DNA of 64,000 bases from Rhabdophis nuchalis (GCA_039707465.1 CM077643.1:47958605-48022604), one strand, 5' to 3'; positions 33,045 through 44,601 are shown, counted from the first letter of the stretch. Program-made: numbers and translations. The notes: generated from the letters alone by a model not told the origin.

Positions 33045-33394
33045 TGTCATGACTGCTTCCATCATAAATCAAGAAAGAACACACTTAAACTCATTTGGAA
33101 AGTTTAAGGCTACTTTTACTGAAAATGATAAGACTGCAGCGAAAGTCAAGCAAGGAATGAAACATTTAGGCGCGCAACATACGTAACAAAGCATAATCCA
33201 ACCCTTAGTCTCATTGACCCCAGCATATTGTCCAATGCAAAGCTGGCCACGACATCAGGTGCAGTTCCTTCCCAGGGTCATCATCAGAATGGAATGCAGG
33301 CCGTTAGCTGAGGCGATAACAACTATGGCAGTCTCTCTCCCTCCTGCCCCGTTAGCTTAGCAACCCCAGCCCTCCCCCCCCTTTCAATATGACA
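33045..33394. mobile_element. probable solo LTR (350 bp)
   Basis: It begins TGTCATGAC and ends ATGACA, a TG...CA structure with short inverted ends. Flanking pentamers GACTG (33,040-33,044) and GACTA (33,395-33,399) could be a 5-bp TSD with one mismatch. There is no internal coding region nearby and no clear TATA or poly-A signal, so family and strand are open. Confidence 0.4.
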
Positions 33395-33452
33395 GACTAT
33401 GCAGGCAAAAGCAGAGGCTGACAGACTGTTTATTACAGATGGTGAAATGGAT

Positions 33453-34354
33453 CAGTGGGATTCAATTTTTTTACCTATCGGTTCTGTGGGCATGGCTTGG
33501 TGGGCGTGGCATGGCTTGGTGGGCATGACTTGGTGGGCGTGGCATGGCTTGGTGGACATGACTTGGTGGGTGTGGCAGGGAAAGGATACTGTAAAATGTT
33601 CCCTTCCCACTCAAGTGGAAGGATATTGCAAAATACTCCCATGTAACACCTCTCCTGCGCGAGCTGCACTGGCTGCCGGTAGCCTTCCTGGTGCGTTTCA
33701 AGGTTTTAGTGACCATCTTTAAAGTGCTCCATGGCAGTGGGCCTGGTTACTTGCAGGACCGCCTTCTACCGCATACCTCCACTCGACCTGTCCGCTCTCA
33801 CAGGGAGGGCCTCCTTAGGGTGCCGTCCGCTGGACAATGCCGGCTGGCAACGCCCAGGGGAAGAGCCTTCTCTGTGGCAGACCCTGCCCTTTGGAATGAC
33901 CTCCCCTCAGACCTCCGGACTATCATCGACCTTCGCCTCTTCCGCCGGACTTTAAAAACCTATTTCTTCCATATGGCCGGCCTGGCATAGCTGCTACAAC
34001 CATATTTATTAGAGCTGGGTTTTAAATTAATTGTTTTCTCTTTTTAGCACGGGTTAAACTGTTTAATTGTAGTTTTAAATTTTGTAGATTTTTATTGTTT
34101 GTATTTTTGGATTTTAAGTTCCTGTGCGCCGCCTTGAGTCCCTTTGTGGGAGATAGGGCGGGATAGAAATTTAATAAAAGTTAAAGTTAAAAAGTTAAAA
34201 AATCCCCATTCCTTCCCAATCAGCTGGGACTCGGGAGGCAGAGAATAGATGGGGGCGGGGCCAGTCAAAGGTGGTATTTACTGTTCTCCGAACTACTCAA
34301 ACCACCACTACTGGTTCTCCAGAACTGGTCAGAACCTGCTGAATACCATCTCTG
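33453..34354 (+). mobile_element. hAT-type MITE interrupted by an L2 insertion
   Basis: Starts CAGTGGGATTCAATTTT and ends GAATACCATCTCTG, with a perfect 8-bp TSD AAATGGAT (33,445-33,452 and 34,355-34,362). The left part has a short repeated 'GGTGGGCGTGGCATGGCTT' array; the right part is the family's 'CCAGAACTGGTCAGAACCTG' end. An L2 end occupies about 33,640-34,200, so the MITE is the older insertion. Confidence 0.85.
33640..34200 (+). mobile_element. L2 LINE 3' end nested in hAT MITE
   Basis: Opens at 'CATGTAACACCTCTCCTGCG', with an open C-terminal RT segment to 33,990, then 3' UTR with 'GCGCCGCCTTGAGTCC...GGGCGGGATAGAAATTTAAT' and a (GTTAAA)n tail. Confidence 0.85.
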
Positions 34355-34633
34355 AAATGGATTGAGAAATATTAAGTTGTGCAAATGTTGATAGAAAGTT
34401 AGTGGATGTTATGCTCTGTTGTGATGAAGAAATTAGAGATAAATATTTCAAGAGAAATATAAAGGTAAGATGAATACATAGCAATAAGAAATCAAATTGA
34501 ATCAAATCAAATGTTTATTACAGTCCATGACTATACTTAAGAAGTCTGTATAGTAAAATAAAATATTAGTTTTCTGTAATATGTCTATTGCTCTCAGCAG
34601 GACTAGAGAAAAGCTATAGCAGATTTTTGCAAC

Positions 34634-34669
34634 CTACAATAATAATTAATAATAATAATTCATTACATT

Positions 34670-34750
<81 letters not shown>
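34634..34750. repeat. (ATA)n microsatellite on an L2 tail
   Basis: About 30 uninterrupted AAT units directly adjoin the inverted L2 tail at 34,752, so the array probably grew from the L2 3' repeat. The poly-Ile ORF over it is an artefact. Confidence 0.85.
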
Positions 34751-34751
<1 letters not shown>

Positions 34752-35528
34752 TTTAATTTATAGACCGCTCCCTCTCCCCATAGGGACTCGGAGCGGTGCA
34801 CAGGGAAAATAAAAAACAATAAATATACAAACATATTTAAAAACAGATTAAACGTTGTTCCTGTGCTAAAAATTCCCCATTAAAATACTAAGATTCCCAA
34901 TTAACTTAAGTTTACTTAAAAAACCCATAGAAAGAGAGACTACCCTAGGCCAGCCAAGCAGAAAAGATGCGTTTTTAATTTTAGACGGAAGGAGCGGAGG
35001 TCCGTGGTCGTTCTAATGTCGGGGGGAAGGTCGTTCCAGAGGGCTGGGCCCGCCACAGAGAGAGCCCTTCCCCTGGGCGTCGCCCGCTGACAAAGTCTAG
35101 TGGACGGCACCCGGAGAAGTCCCTCTCTGTGGGAGCGAATCGGCCGAGAGGATGTATGAGGCAGGATCCGATCCCGCAGATAGCTAGGTCCCGAGCCATG
35201 GAGCGCTTTAAAGATGATAACTAACACCTTGAAGCGCACCCGGAAGACGACAGGCAGCCAGTGCAGCTCGCGCAAGAGCGGTGTTATGTGGGTAAAACTT
35301 GAGGTTCAGATAATTGCTCGCGCGGCTGCATTCTGGACCAGCTGAAGTCTCCGGGTGCACCTCAAGGGGAGCCCCATGTAGAGAGAGTTACAATAGTCCA
35401 GTTGGGATGTCACGAGAGCATGAGTGACTGTGCGAAGGGCGTCCCGATCCAATAGGGGGCGCAACTGGCGAACCAGGCGAACCTGGTAAAACGCCCTCAT
35501 GGCCACGGCTGTCACTTGATCTTCCATG
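34751..35528 (-). mobile_element. L2 LINE 3' end, downstream copy of a tandem pair
   Basis: Inverted tail (GACCGCTCCCTCTCCC, 34,763), 3' UTR, then C-terminal RT coding (34,940-35,275 and 35,306-35,527 in different frames). It is truncated at the equivalent of 'MEDQVTAVA', exactly where the next L2 tail begins. Confidence 0.8.
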
Positions 35529-36605
35529 GGACTCGGAGGGACTCGGGGTGGTGTACAGGAAAATTAAAAAACCATCTAAAAACATACAAAAACATACAAA
35601 GTTAAAAACGAATTAAACCACCCTGTACAAGAATTTAAAACATTAAAATTATAACCCATTAAAAACCAAATACATAATTTGCAAAAAACAGACTGGGGAA
35701 AGAAGCGTCGATTAGGCCAAACCAGCCTGATGGAATAAATATGTTTTTACTTTTTGACGGAAGATGCGGAGGTCCATGGTCGTTCTGATATCTGGGGGTA
35801 GGTCGTTCCAGAGGGTCAGGCCCATCACAGAGAAGACTGGCATTGCCTAGTGGACGGCACCCGGAGAAGTCCCTCTCTGTGTGAGCGAATCGGCCGAAGG
35901 GATGTATGGGGCAGGATACGATCCCGCAAATAACTAGGTCCTGTGCCATGGAGCGCTTTAAAGATGATGATTAACACCTTGAAACGCACCCGAAAGGCCA
36001 CAGGCAGCCAGTGCAGCTCGCGCAGGAGTGGTGTTACATGGGAGTATGTAGTAACTCCCATAACTGCCCGTGCGGCCGCGTTCTGGACCAACTGTAGCCT
36101 CCGAGTGCATCTCAAGGGGAGCCCCATGTAGAGAGCATTGCAGTAGTCCAGATGAGACGTCACAAGCGCATGAGTGACCGTGCAAAGGGCGCCCCGGTCC
36201 AGTAGGAGACGCAACTGGCGCACCAGGCGAACCTGGTAGAATGCCCCCCTGGCCATGGCTGTCACATGATCTTCTATTGACAGCCGAGAATCCAGGAGGA
36301 CGCCTAAGTTGCGTACTCGCTCCACGGGGGCTAGATGTTCGCCCCCAATGGCTAGTGATGGCGTCAACTGGTTGAACCGGGGCGCCGGTAGCCACAGCCA
36401 CTCAGTCTTGGACGGGTTGAGCTTGAGTCTGTTCCTTCCCATCCAGATCCGCACGGCTTCCAGACACCGGGACATCACTTCGACGGCATCGTTGGGGTGG
36501 TTTGGGGTAGAAATGTACAGCTGGGTGTCATCCGCGTACAGATGGTAATCTACCCCAAACCCACGTATGATCTCGCCCAGCGGCTTCATATATGTATTGA
36601 ACATA
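35529..36605 (-). mobile_element. L2 LINE 3' half with RT active-site segment
   Basis: The tail at 35,530-35,560 is followed by 3' UTR and a 259-codon open segment (35,825-36,604) beginning 'MFNTYMKPLGEIIRGFG' and including 'YADDTQLYIS'. The last coding part (35,700-35,830) is frameshifted. It is 5'-truncated at about 36,605. Confidence 0.8.
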
Positions 36606-36936
36606 TATGTATTAAACCTACATTTGGTAGGTTTAATTTTCTTCTGTTAGTTTGCATCCTGCCTTTACTTGAAGGATCCAAAAGGGGTCATACCGAATCT
36701 GCCCCCAACTAATCCTCACAAAAATCAAAGAAGGCTACGTAATAGTAATGTTGTTAAATATGACAAATGTAATTCAATATGAACACATGAAAAATAATTA
36801 TGAAAATGCTAGCAGGGAATTCTAGAACTGTACACTAGTCTGGAAAAACCTACCTAAAAGACTCTAAGAAAGCATTTCCATATTGTTGCCAAGAAGATTA
36901 CACAATCTTATCTTTGTATTTAGCTTTATCATAAGA

Positions 36937-37201
36937 CCGGGATGGCGAACCTATGGCATGAGTGCTAGAGGTGGCATGCAGAGTCCTCTCTGTGGACACG
37001 TGTGCCATTGCCAGGTGCTCTTCTGGTTCAACAAACAGGCCAGGCTGTTTTACGGCTGTTTTTGGCCTGGAAAACAGCCAAAAAATAGGCATGTGCGCGC
37101 CGGCCAGCTGTTCTTTGGGTTTTCAGTGCTCTGGCATGTGCACATGCATGCACACGTGTTCTGGTTTGGGCACTCGGTGCCAAAAAGGTTCGCCATCACT
37201 G
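36937..37201 (+). mobile_element. hAT-type MITE ('GATGGCGAACC' family), 265 bp
   Basis: Ends CCGGGATGGCGAACC / GGTTCGCCATCACTG with a perfect 8-bp TSD TCATAAGA (36,929-36,936; 37,202-37,209). Same family as 41,430, 47,236 and 55,683. Confidence 0.85.
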
Positions 37202-37224
37202 TCATAAGATATAGATATCCTGTG

Positions 37225-38178
37225 GCATTTGCCCTCAGTGAGAATGGCCAAAATGTATCCAAATTTATCCCCCAAATGTTGGAGATGTAACCACAAGTCT
37301 GGAACATTCTACCATATGTAGTGGATGTGCCCCATCACAAGGAAATATTGGTGCAAAATTCAAAAATGGCTGGAAGAAATTACAAAGCAAAATATAGAAT
37401 TGAAACTAGAAGCTTTCTTATTAGGAATATTAGACCCGAAAATAGACAATTTCAATACATACTACTACACATACTCACTGCAGCTAGAAACAAATCAATA
37501 TACCTGCAGACGAAACAATAATTAGAAAAGTACTCAAATGTGCAGAGATGAACAAAATGATGATGGATCTAAAAAAGAAAGAGAAGAATTGGATTTCTAT
37601 AAAATATGGAATAGAGTTTATAAGTGACTAGAAAACAGATGCCAAAATAAGAAATAGAAGTCTTTATTTGTTTTTTCCCCAAACTACTATTGAATAAAAA
37701 TTAACTGAAATTATTAATTATTGTCAAACTTAAAGTACTGACCACAATGTAAATATAATGGCAATATGAACAATTAATAGTATTACAAGTGTTAGTACAA
37801 CTGTTATTACATGATTATAGAAGTTATAACTGATAGGAAGGCAATGTAGAATGGTGAACTACGAAGGTTAAACATGAATGTCGATACAGAAGGCTGTATA
37901 ACTATTTTATATTTATTTATTTATTTATTTATTTCGATTTGTATATCGCGCCTATCTCCATCGAAATGGACTCAGGGCGGTGTACAGATAAATCTACCAT
38001 AATAAATAACATATACAATAAAAGAATTAAAATTAATTAAATTAACTTGTACTAAAATTCCCATTAACCTACCATATGATTATGTTTGTCTTGTTTTTTC
38101 TTTTTTTCTTTGTTTGTTGCATCTCTTTTTTGTTTTAAAAGGTAAAAATATTTAATAAAACTATTTTAAAAAAAAGAT
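37225..38178 (+). pseudogene. L1 LINE 3' end with nested L2 tail
   Basis: Frames read 'MYPNLSPKCWRCNHKSGTFY', then 'MCPITRKYWCKIQKWLEE' and 'KIWNRVY', the C-terminal cysteine motif and tail of L1 ORF2, with stops. It ends 'TTTAATAAAACTATTTTAAA' plus an A-run. An L2 tail (about 37,905-38,065) is inserted in the 3' UTR. Confidence 0.6.
37905..38065 (-). mobile_element. L2 tail fragment
   Basis: (TTTA)n followed by 'ATCTCCATCGAAATGGACTC' and 'AGGGCGGTGTACAG', the inverted L2 3' end. Confidence 0.6.
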
Positions 38179-40148
38179 ATCCCGAAGTTCCAGCAATAGA
38201 TCAGGGAATCGCTTATTGAAAGTCTCAGCTGCATATGCAATAGAACATTTTTAAAGTTTTCCTGTTAGAAATCATAGTGAAGATTGAATTAAAGCAGCAA
38301 TATCATTATATACTGTATATGGCATGACTATATTTGGTACGTTGTAGTTTTGCTCTAAAAAGTACTTGAAAAGGGGAAGAAAAAGCAGATAAAATGAATG
38401 TGCTAGGATCAAGATCCTCAACATCTGTGGTTTTCTGAACTTAGCAAAATAAATAAATCTCTGTGATTTACTTGTGGATACAATTGATCAGTAGTAGTGT
38501 GCCAGCTAATAATTTAGCATCAAATGGGTTCCTCATCCCATTCTTTATCCCAATAGTTCCTAAATGTTTTCAGTTCACACCACCCTTAGTATTGTTGTAA
38601 TATTTCCATGATCCCCTAAACTAAAGAAATATCTAACAGCTGTGTTTCTTTCAAACATTTAAAATATCTGCCCAGTTTGACAACTGCAGCCTTATCCCTT
38701 CAAGAAAGTTGAAGCTCTCTTTTGCTGCCAGCTTCTCCAAGCAGACTGGAAGGAATCTGCTCTAGTTTGTGCATACAAACCTGGATTGCTGTCAGAATGC
38801 AAGCTTGCACACACAAAGCAAGATTGCTAAAGAAGATGTCACATGGACAGGAACAATGACGTCAACCCCTCTAGGTAGAGCAGATGAGGATTCAATTTCA
38901 ACTCCACAGGAAAGCTACACCTACTGTACGTTTATGGAGATCTGCTGTAGTTACAGACTCTTGCAAGTCTGATTGGCTGAACCTCTTCGTTTACCCTGCC
39001 TGAGCCACCTCCAAGTTACCTCACTGAGATCTCAGCATGGGACCTCAATACACTGGTCACTGCAAGAACTCTATGTCCTTAAAACTGTTCTTTACTCCTG
39101 GGATTGTACGTCATGAGGAAGGAAGGAAGAAAAAGCAGGGCCTGCTCCTCCACCTTCATTTTCAGAGCCTATTATATCCTACACACCCTTTCTTCTCCTC
39201 AGATCCACCATTTCTCTCCCTCCCCTCCCCATTATGTTCCTATATTTTTCCTTTCTCACTCCCAATTTCCATTCTCTGTGTTGCATGTTCCGTTTAAAAA
39301 AACCAAGTCAAAACAAAAGTGTTCCTTCCTTGCTTCAGAACACAAGGTATTACTGTCAGCCACCTCAACCTAGCTGTTAAAAAAGACCAACCAGTGCAGG
39401 ACAAGCTCTGATCCTGTTCTATCTCTAGAGATGTTGCCATCTAGGCATTGCTGCATGGCATAAAGCATTTTGTTTCCCTTTACAGTCTGCCCACCTGGCT
39501 ATATCAAGCAAGCCCATTTCCTTATATCACGTGTGGAATTGAGCAGGCTTGCCATTAACAACCCAATTAGACAAACTGCTTGGGGCTCTTCAGCTGCCTT
39601 GGCTCCAAACCTCATGGTCAAATACAGACCACCCACAAACTAGCCTGCAGAACCAAGAGCTATGCTAGATCCAGTGATAATGGGCCCAGAGCTACTCATC
39701 TGTGGAGGGAGACCTGGGAGTCAATCCCTGGATGGGAGTTCTTCTGAGCATTGCTGTGTGAACACAGCCTGCCATCTTCCTCTACTCCATAGCAGAAAGG
39801 AAGTTCTGGTAACTGGTGATGCTCCAGGCAGAGGTTTTTCTCTCTGTATTTCCTTTGAAAGGGTGCATGTAGCTTACTAACTCTTTGGTTACTTAGGCTG
39901 GGCTAGGAGCTGCCTTTCCCACAGATAGAGAGACCTCCCACCCCTGCTAATCTGATCTGCTTGTGGCCCACATGCGGCACCAAATGAGGAGGAAACATAC
40001 CGTATCCCACCATCCCCGAGGATCACTCTTGCATACATAAAACCTGAACTCTGTGAGAATTCAGTCTCACTCCGTCTGGACACGTCAGAATTCAGCATGT
40101 TTAGGCACGTAGAATTAAGTTCACATAGGAATTTGACTATGTGCTTCT
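38179..40148. other. no recognised feature
   Basis: No exon or repeat I can support. ORFs of 86-89 codons at 39,037-39,373 cover a pyrimidine-rich stretch and lack family features. Confidence 0.35.
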
Positions 40149-40156
40149 CATTGCAC

Positions 40157-40425
40157 CAGAGGTGGTATTCAGCAGGTTCTGACCAGTTCTGGAGAACCAG
40201 TAGTGGAAAGTTTGAGTAGTTTAGAGAACCAGTAAATACCACCTCTGACTGGCCCCACCCCCATCTTTTCCCTGCCTCCCGAGTCCCAGCTGATCGGGAG
40301 GGAATGGGGATTTTGCAGTAACCTTCCCCTGCCACGCCCACCATGCCACGCCCAATAAGCCATGCCACGCCAACCAAGTCATGCCCATAGAACTGGTAGT
40401 AAAAAATTTTTGAATCCCATCGCTG
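40157..40425 (-). mobile_element. hAT-type MITE, 269 bp
   Basis: Ends CAGAGGTGGTATTCAGC / GAATCCCATCGCTG with 8-bp TSD CATTGCAC (40,149-40,156) and TATTGCAC (40,426-40,433), one mismatch. Opposite orientation to the 21,571 copy. Confidence 0.85.
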
Positions 40426-40489
40426 TATTGCACGCCTCTCCCCCTCAAAATTGCTTATGATCCCTTGGCCTACAGTTTGAGAACTCCTA

Positions 40490-40748
40490 CTGTGTTTCCC
40501 CAAAAATAAGACGGGGTCTTATTTTCTTTTGACACCCCCCCCCAATAAGCACTTGGCCTTATTTTCAGGGAGGTCTTATTAGTTTTTAGGTGCAGGAGGT
40601 GGTGAGCGTGGTCACCTCATGGCTGCTGTTGTATTGCAATATTTCCGGGGAGGGCTTATTTTTTGGGGGAAGGCTGATTTTAGCACATGCGTTCAAAAGC
40701 CCGATTGGGCTTATTATCTGGGGAGGTCTTATTTTTGGGGAAACAGGG
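40490..40748. mobile_element. TA-flanked MITE with AAATAAGAC ends, 259 bp
   Basis: Inverted ends CTGTGTTTCCCCAAAAATAA / TTATTTTTGGGGAAACAGGG between TA dinucleotides (40,488-40,489; 40,749-40,750). Shares the 'AAAATAAGACCNGGTCTTATTTT' motif with the foldback element at 6,519. A C-run lies near 40,536. Confidence 0.75.
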
Positions 40749-40784
40749 TAGGATAGAGCATTATCTTACACGGAAAAATGATTA

Positions 40785-41180
40785 CAGGTAGTCCTTGACT
40801 TACAGTAGTTTGCTTGTTGACTATTTGAAGTTACAACGGCACTGAACAAAGTGACTTAAGTTATGACCATTTGTCACCCATGGCCCTTGCAGTATCCCCG
40901 TGGTCATTTGCATTTGGATGCTTTACAACTGACTCATATTTATGACAGTTGCAGTGTCCCAGTGTCATGCGATCACCTTTTTTGTGACCTTTTGGCAAGC
41001 AAAGTCAATGGGGAAACCAGACTCACTTAACAACCACGTGTTCCCAATTTAACAACTATAGTGATTCACTTTAAAAAATGTGACAAGAAAAGTCGTAAAA
41101 TGGGCCAAAGCTCACTTAATAAATTTCTCACTTAGCAACCTAAATTTTGGGCTCAATTGTGATCATAGGTTGAGGACTAC
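40785..41180. mobile_element. 'GGTAGTCCTC' MITE copy
   Basis: Starts after TTA with CAGGTAGTCCTTGACTTACA and ends TTGAGGACTACG. One of the best-kept copies of the family, with the full set of 'TTAACAACC'-like phrases. Confidence 0.7.
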
Positions 41181-41429
41181 GTTTATTTGGATGTTCTTTG
41201 AGAAGGCAGAGAAAAATGAAAGAACAGACTAGAAAAATTATTTGCTTATTTTTCTTGGGATAAAACCAGTAAAGTTCTGTATTTTTCAACAGTTCCCAGC
41301 CCAGCCTAAGTAACCAAAAGGTTAGCAATACTTAGAATATTTTGACTGCCTTTATATAGCATGCCAATCTGTTTGTTTATCCATGTTTTGTTAACAAATC
41401 CCAATTGTGTGTCTCTTTACCATATAGGT

Positions 41430-41850
41430 CAGTGATGGCAAACCTGTGGCACGCAAAGCCATTTCTTAGGGCACGCAAGGTGCGCTTGTATATGCTGGCC
41501 AGCTCCAGTGCGCTTGTATATGCTGGCCAGCTCCAGTGCGCTTGTATATGCTGGCCAGCTCCAGTGCGCTTGTATATGCTGGCCAGCTGATTGAGGCCGT
41601 CTTTTGAGGCCATTTTTCGCCCTCTGGAGGCTTCAGGGAAGCTCCTGAAGCCTCTGGAGGTGGGGGGGGGAGGCTGTTTTCACCCTCCCCAGTCTCCTAG
41701 AAAGCCTCTGGAGCCTGGGGAGGGCGAAAAAAGCACGCCAAAAGCAAGGGGTCGCTCACATAGCATTATGGGTGTGGCACGCCCACGCACGACCTCCCTG
41801 CGCTTCCCTCCGCTTTTGGCACATGAGCCAAAAAAGGTTAGCCATCACTG
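41430..41850 (+). mobile_element. hAT-type MITE ('GATGGCGAACC' family), 421 bp
   Basis: Ends CAGTGATGGCAAACC / GGTTAGCCATCACTG with a perfect 8-bp TSD ATATAGGT (41,422-41,429; 41,851-41,858). Contains a private 28-bp minisatellite. Confidence 0.9.
41481..41589. repeat. 28-bp minisatellite, four copies
   Basis: The unit TGCGCTTGTATATGCTGGCC plus AGCTCCAG is repeated four times inside the MITE. Other copies of the family have it once or not at all. Confidence 0.85.
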
Positions 41851-41856
41851 ATATAG

Positions 41857-42075
41857 GTGGTCCTCGACTTACTGATATTCATTTGGTGATCGTTTAAAGA
41901 TACAAGGATACCAAAAAGAGGGACTTATGACCATTTTCCACATTTACAATCATTGCATATGGTCAATTGATAGTCGAGGACTATCTGAACACTACAGGTA
42001 TTCTACAACTTATTTCCACAATCGGGACCAGAATTTTTGTTGCTAAGCATGGAAGTTGTTAAGTGAGTCATGCCA
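41857..42075. mobile_element. 'GGTAGTCCTC' MITE pieces
   Basis: 'GTCCTCGACTTACTG' to 'AGTCGAGGACTATCTG' (about 41,857-41,986), followed by a second partial ('GGAAGTTGTTAAGTGAG'). Confidence 0.5.
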
Positions 42076-42112
42076 GGTTAATCTCTTTGACATGGTTAAG
42101 GAATCATTGCAG

Positions 42113-42250
42113 TTTTTATTATTTATTATTTATTATTTATTATTTATTATTTATTATTTATTATTTATTATTTATTATTTATTATTTATTATTTATTATT
42201 TATTATTTATTATTTATTATTTATTATTTATTATTTATTATTTATTATTA
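42113..42250. repeat. (TTATTTA)n heptamer microsatellite
   Basis: About 19 near-perfect TTATTTA units directly adjoining the inverted L2 tail at 42,265. Translated ORFs here are artefacts. Confidence 0.85.
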
Positions 42251-43022
42251 TTAATTTAATTTGTATACCGCCCTTCTCCCTTTCGGGACTCAGGGCGGTG
42301 AACAGCCACAATAAAAAGAAGAGATACAAAAATTAAAATAGCAGATTAATAAATATTAAATGGTTTGGCCTGTTAATTATAACACTCAATGCTAAAATCC
42401 AATTAAAAGACTATGCGAGGTCGGCTGCACAAAATAGATGTGTCTTCAGGTCCCGACGGAAGAGACGTAAGTCTGTGATCGTGCGTAATTCAGGGGGGAG
42501 GTCATTCCAGAGGGCAAGAGCTGCCACAGAGAAGGCTCTTCCCCTGGGGGTCGCCAGCCGACATTGTCTGGCCGACGGCACCCTGAGGAGGCCCTCTCTG
42601 TGAGAGCGGACTGGTCGGTGGGAGGTATTTGGCAGCAGGAGGCGGTCTTGCAGGTAACCAGGTCCCTTGCCATGGAGCACTTTAAAGGTGATCACTAGAA
42701 TCTTGAAGCGCATCCGGAAAGCCACAGGCAGCCAGTGCAGCTCACGCAGGAGGTGTCACATGGGAGCATCTAGATGCTCCAAAAATCCCCCGCGTGGCAG
42801 CATTCTGAACTAACTGGGGCCTCTGGGTGCACTTCAAGGGAAGCCCCATGTAGAGAGTGTTAGAGTAGTCCAGGCAGGAGGTGACGAGAGCTTGAGTGGC
42901 AGTGTGTAAGGCATCACGATCCAGAAAGGGCGTATCAGGCGAACCTGATAAAAGGCCCCCCTGGCCACGGCTGTCATGTGCTCTTCTAAAGACAGCCGAG
43001 AGTCCAGGAGGACACCCAAGTT
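42251..43022 (-). mobile_element. L2 LINE 3' end
   Basis: Inverted tail 'ACCGCCCTTCTCCCTTTCGG', 3' UTR and C-terminal RT coding in pieces (42,411-42,725; 42,834-43,019). 5'-truncated at 'MGVLLDSRLSLEEH'. Confidence 0.8.
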
Positions 43023-43029
43023 GCAGGCC

Positions 43030-43235
43030 CTCTCTGTGTTGTTAAGTGAATGTGGTTGTTAAGTGAATCTGGTTTCCCCTAATGGCTTTGCTTGGCAGAA
43101 ATTGTCTGGGAAGGTTTATGATCCCGTGAGCCTGGTATATTGCAACTATCATTAATACATGCTGGCTGCCAAGCGTCAAATTTTGATCATATGACTGTGG
43201 GACTGCTGCAATGGTTGTAAGTGCGAGGACCTGTC
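43030..43235. mobile_element. 'GGTAGTCCTC' MITE, partial
   Basis: Contains 'GTTGTTAAGTGAATGTGG' and 'TGGCTGCCAAGCGTCAAATT', family phrases, without clear ends. Confidence 0.45.
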
Positions 43236-43388
43236 ATTAGTAACTTTTTTCAGTGTAGTTGTAACTAATAAATGGTGGTAATTCAAAGCCTACGTACATG
43301 GCAAAATATGATTAACAAACTATAATGACACAATATATTAGCCAAAATCAAGCAAGTCACATTATGGCTTAATGCCATGTGCTATTGT

Positions 43389-43955
43389 AGGAAGTTAGCG
43401 CCCACCCCTCTCCGAGAAGAATGAAATATCCTGGGAAATATTGAAAAGGCAGAATATTATATTTCCCTGGGTAAGAAATGGAAAAACATTTTTTTAGGCA
43501 GGAAACAAACTCACTCTTAATAGCCCCCACCTTTGTCAATGGACCATTAAAAAGCTTGAGCTTGACTACTCTATATAACAAAGGTAGGATTGGCCTTCTA
43601 CAGAAACTCATCACATGGCATCTGGGAACTCAACCAAGCTTGGAACGCAAAACACACACAACCTACAGAGTTAACTAGATACCACCACCCCCTGCGCCCC
43701 TGAGAGTCTGACAACCAATCAGAATACATTTCTTACACAAGAACAGGAAACAGAGAGTATAAAAAACTCAGGAACTCCCAGCAAGGCCTTTATTTTTCTT
43801 CTTCACAAAGAATCTTGAAGCATGTGATCACCTTTCCCCCCCAGGACCTCTAACCATTAAAATCAGCTTTCCAAGCAGCCTCCATGTTTCCAGTGTCTTT
43901 TTCTCCACTTGGAACTGAACCCAGAAGAACATTTCCATTTCCTCCAATGCTACCT
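43389..43955 (+). mobile_element. LTR-like or promoter-like segment
   Basis: Has a CCAAT motif (about 43,712), a TATA-like GAGTATAAAAAACTC (about 43,757), a possible ATTAAA signal (about 43,856), and TG/CA-type edges (TGTAGGAAG, AGAAGAACA). This resembles a retroviral or retrotransposon LTR, but no target duplication or second LTR is visible. Confidence 0.3.
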
Positions 43956-44600
43956 AGCTAGCCTTTAGTTGCTGTATGACGAGCTAATTGGATTCCCATA
44001 ATAAGAATAATAATTTATATTAAACTTCTCCCCAAGATGTAAGAGAAGTAGTGATGACTAGTGATGTCTGCTGTAATGCATAGATGCCCCATCTAACAAC
44101 AAAATTTTATCTAAAACCTAATTCCTTTTGTAAGAAAGTATACGTAGGAATTCTGAAAAAAAGGATCAGCCTAGGTGTTAAACAAAATACTGTAGGTATG
44201 TTGAGAAGAGCAAAGTACGGTTAATTTTTCTGAAGTTTGCTCCTTTTATGTTGATAATAAAATTAAACAACACAGAAAATAAAACGGGGAAATAAAAAGG
44301 AAATACCTGCATATTATTTTTTCACTACCAGAACTCTATGTGGGTTTTTTTTTTTTGCTTTTATATATTTAAACAAATTAAATTTGGAAGTTCTCTTTCC
44401 CTTAGGTCCCTTTGCAGCTTTATACATCTGTATTTCATTGTGGCTAATAACTACTCTAGAAACAGGTTTCAAGTCTATTGTCATCAACATCTACTCAGAA
44501 AACCAATGAATGTAGTAAAATTTCTTGAGCTACTGTTGCTTTTGATCTTACTGATATCACTGGTTTTGTTCCCTAAATGTTATTCTGAAAGGAAAAATGA
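43956..44600. other. no recognised feature
   Basis: AT-rich flank left of the tRNA gene. Only chance ORFs. Confidence 0.35.
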
Positions 44601-44601
44601 G

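Noticed and set aside
34646..34834. Poly-isoleucine ORF
   Set aside because: Translation of the (ATA)n microsatellite.
42056..42259. Repeated Leu-Phe-Ile-Ile-Tyr-Tyr ORFs, possible membrane peptide
   Set aside because: Translation of the TTATTTA heptamer array.
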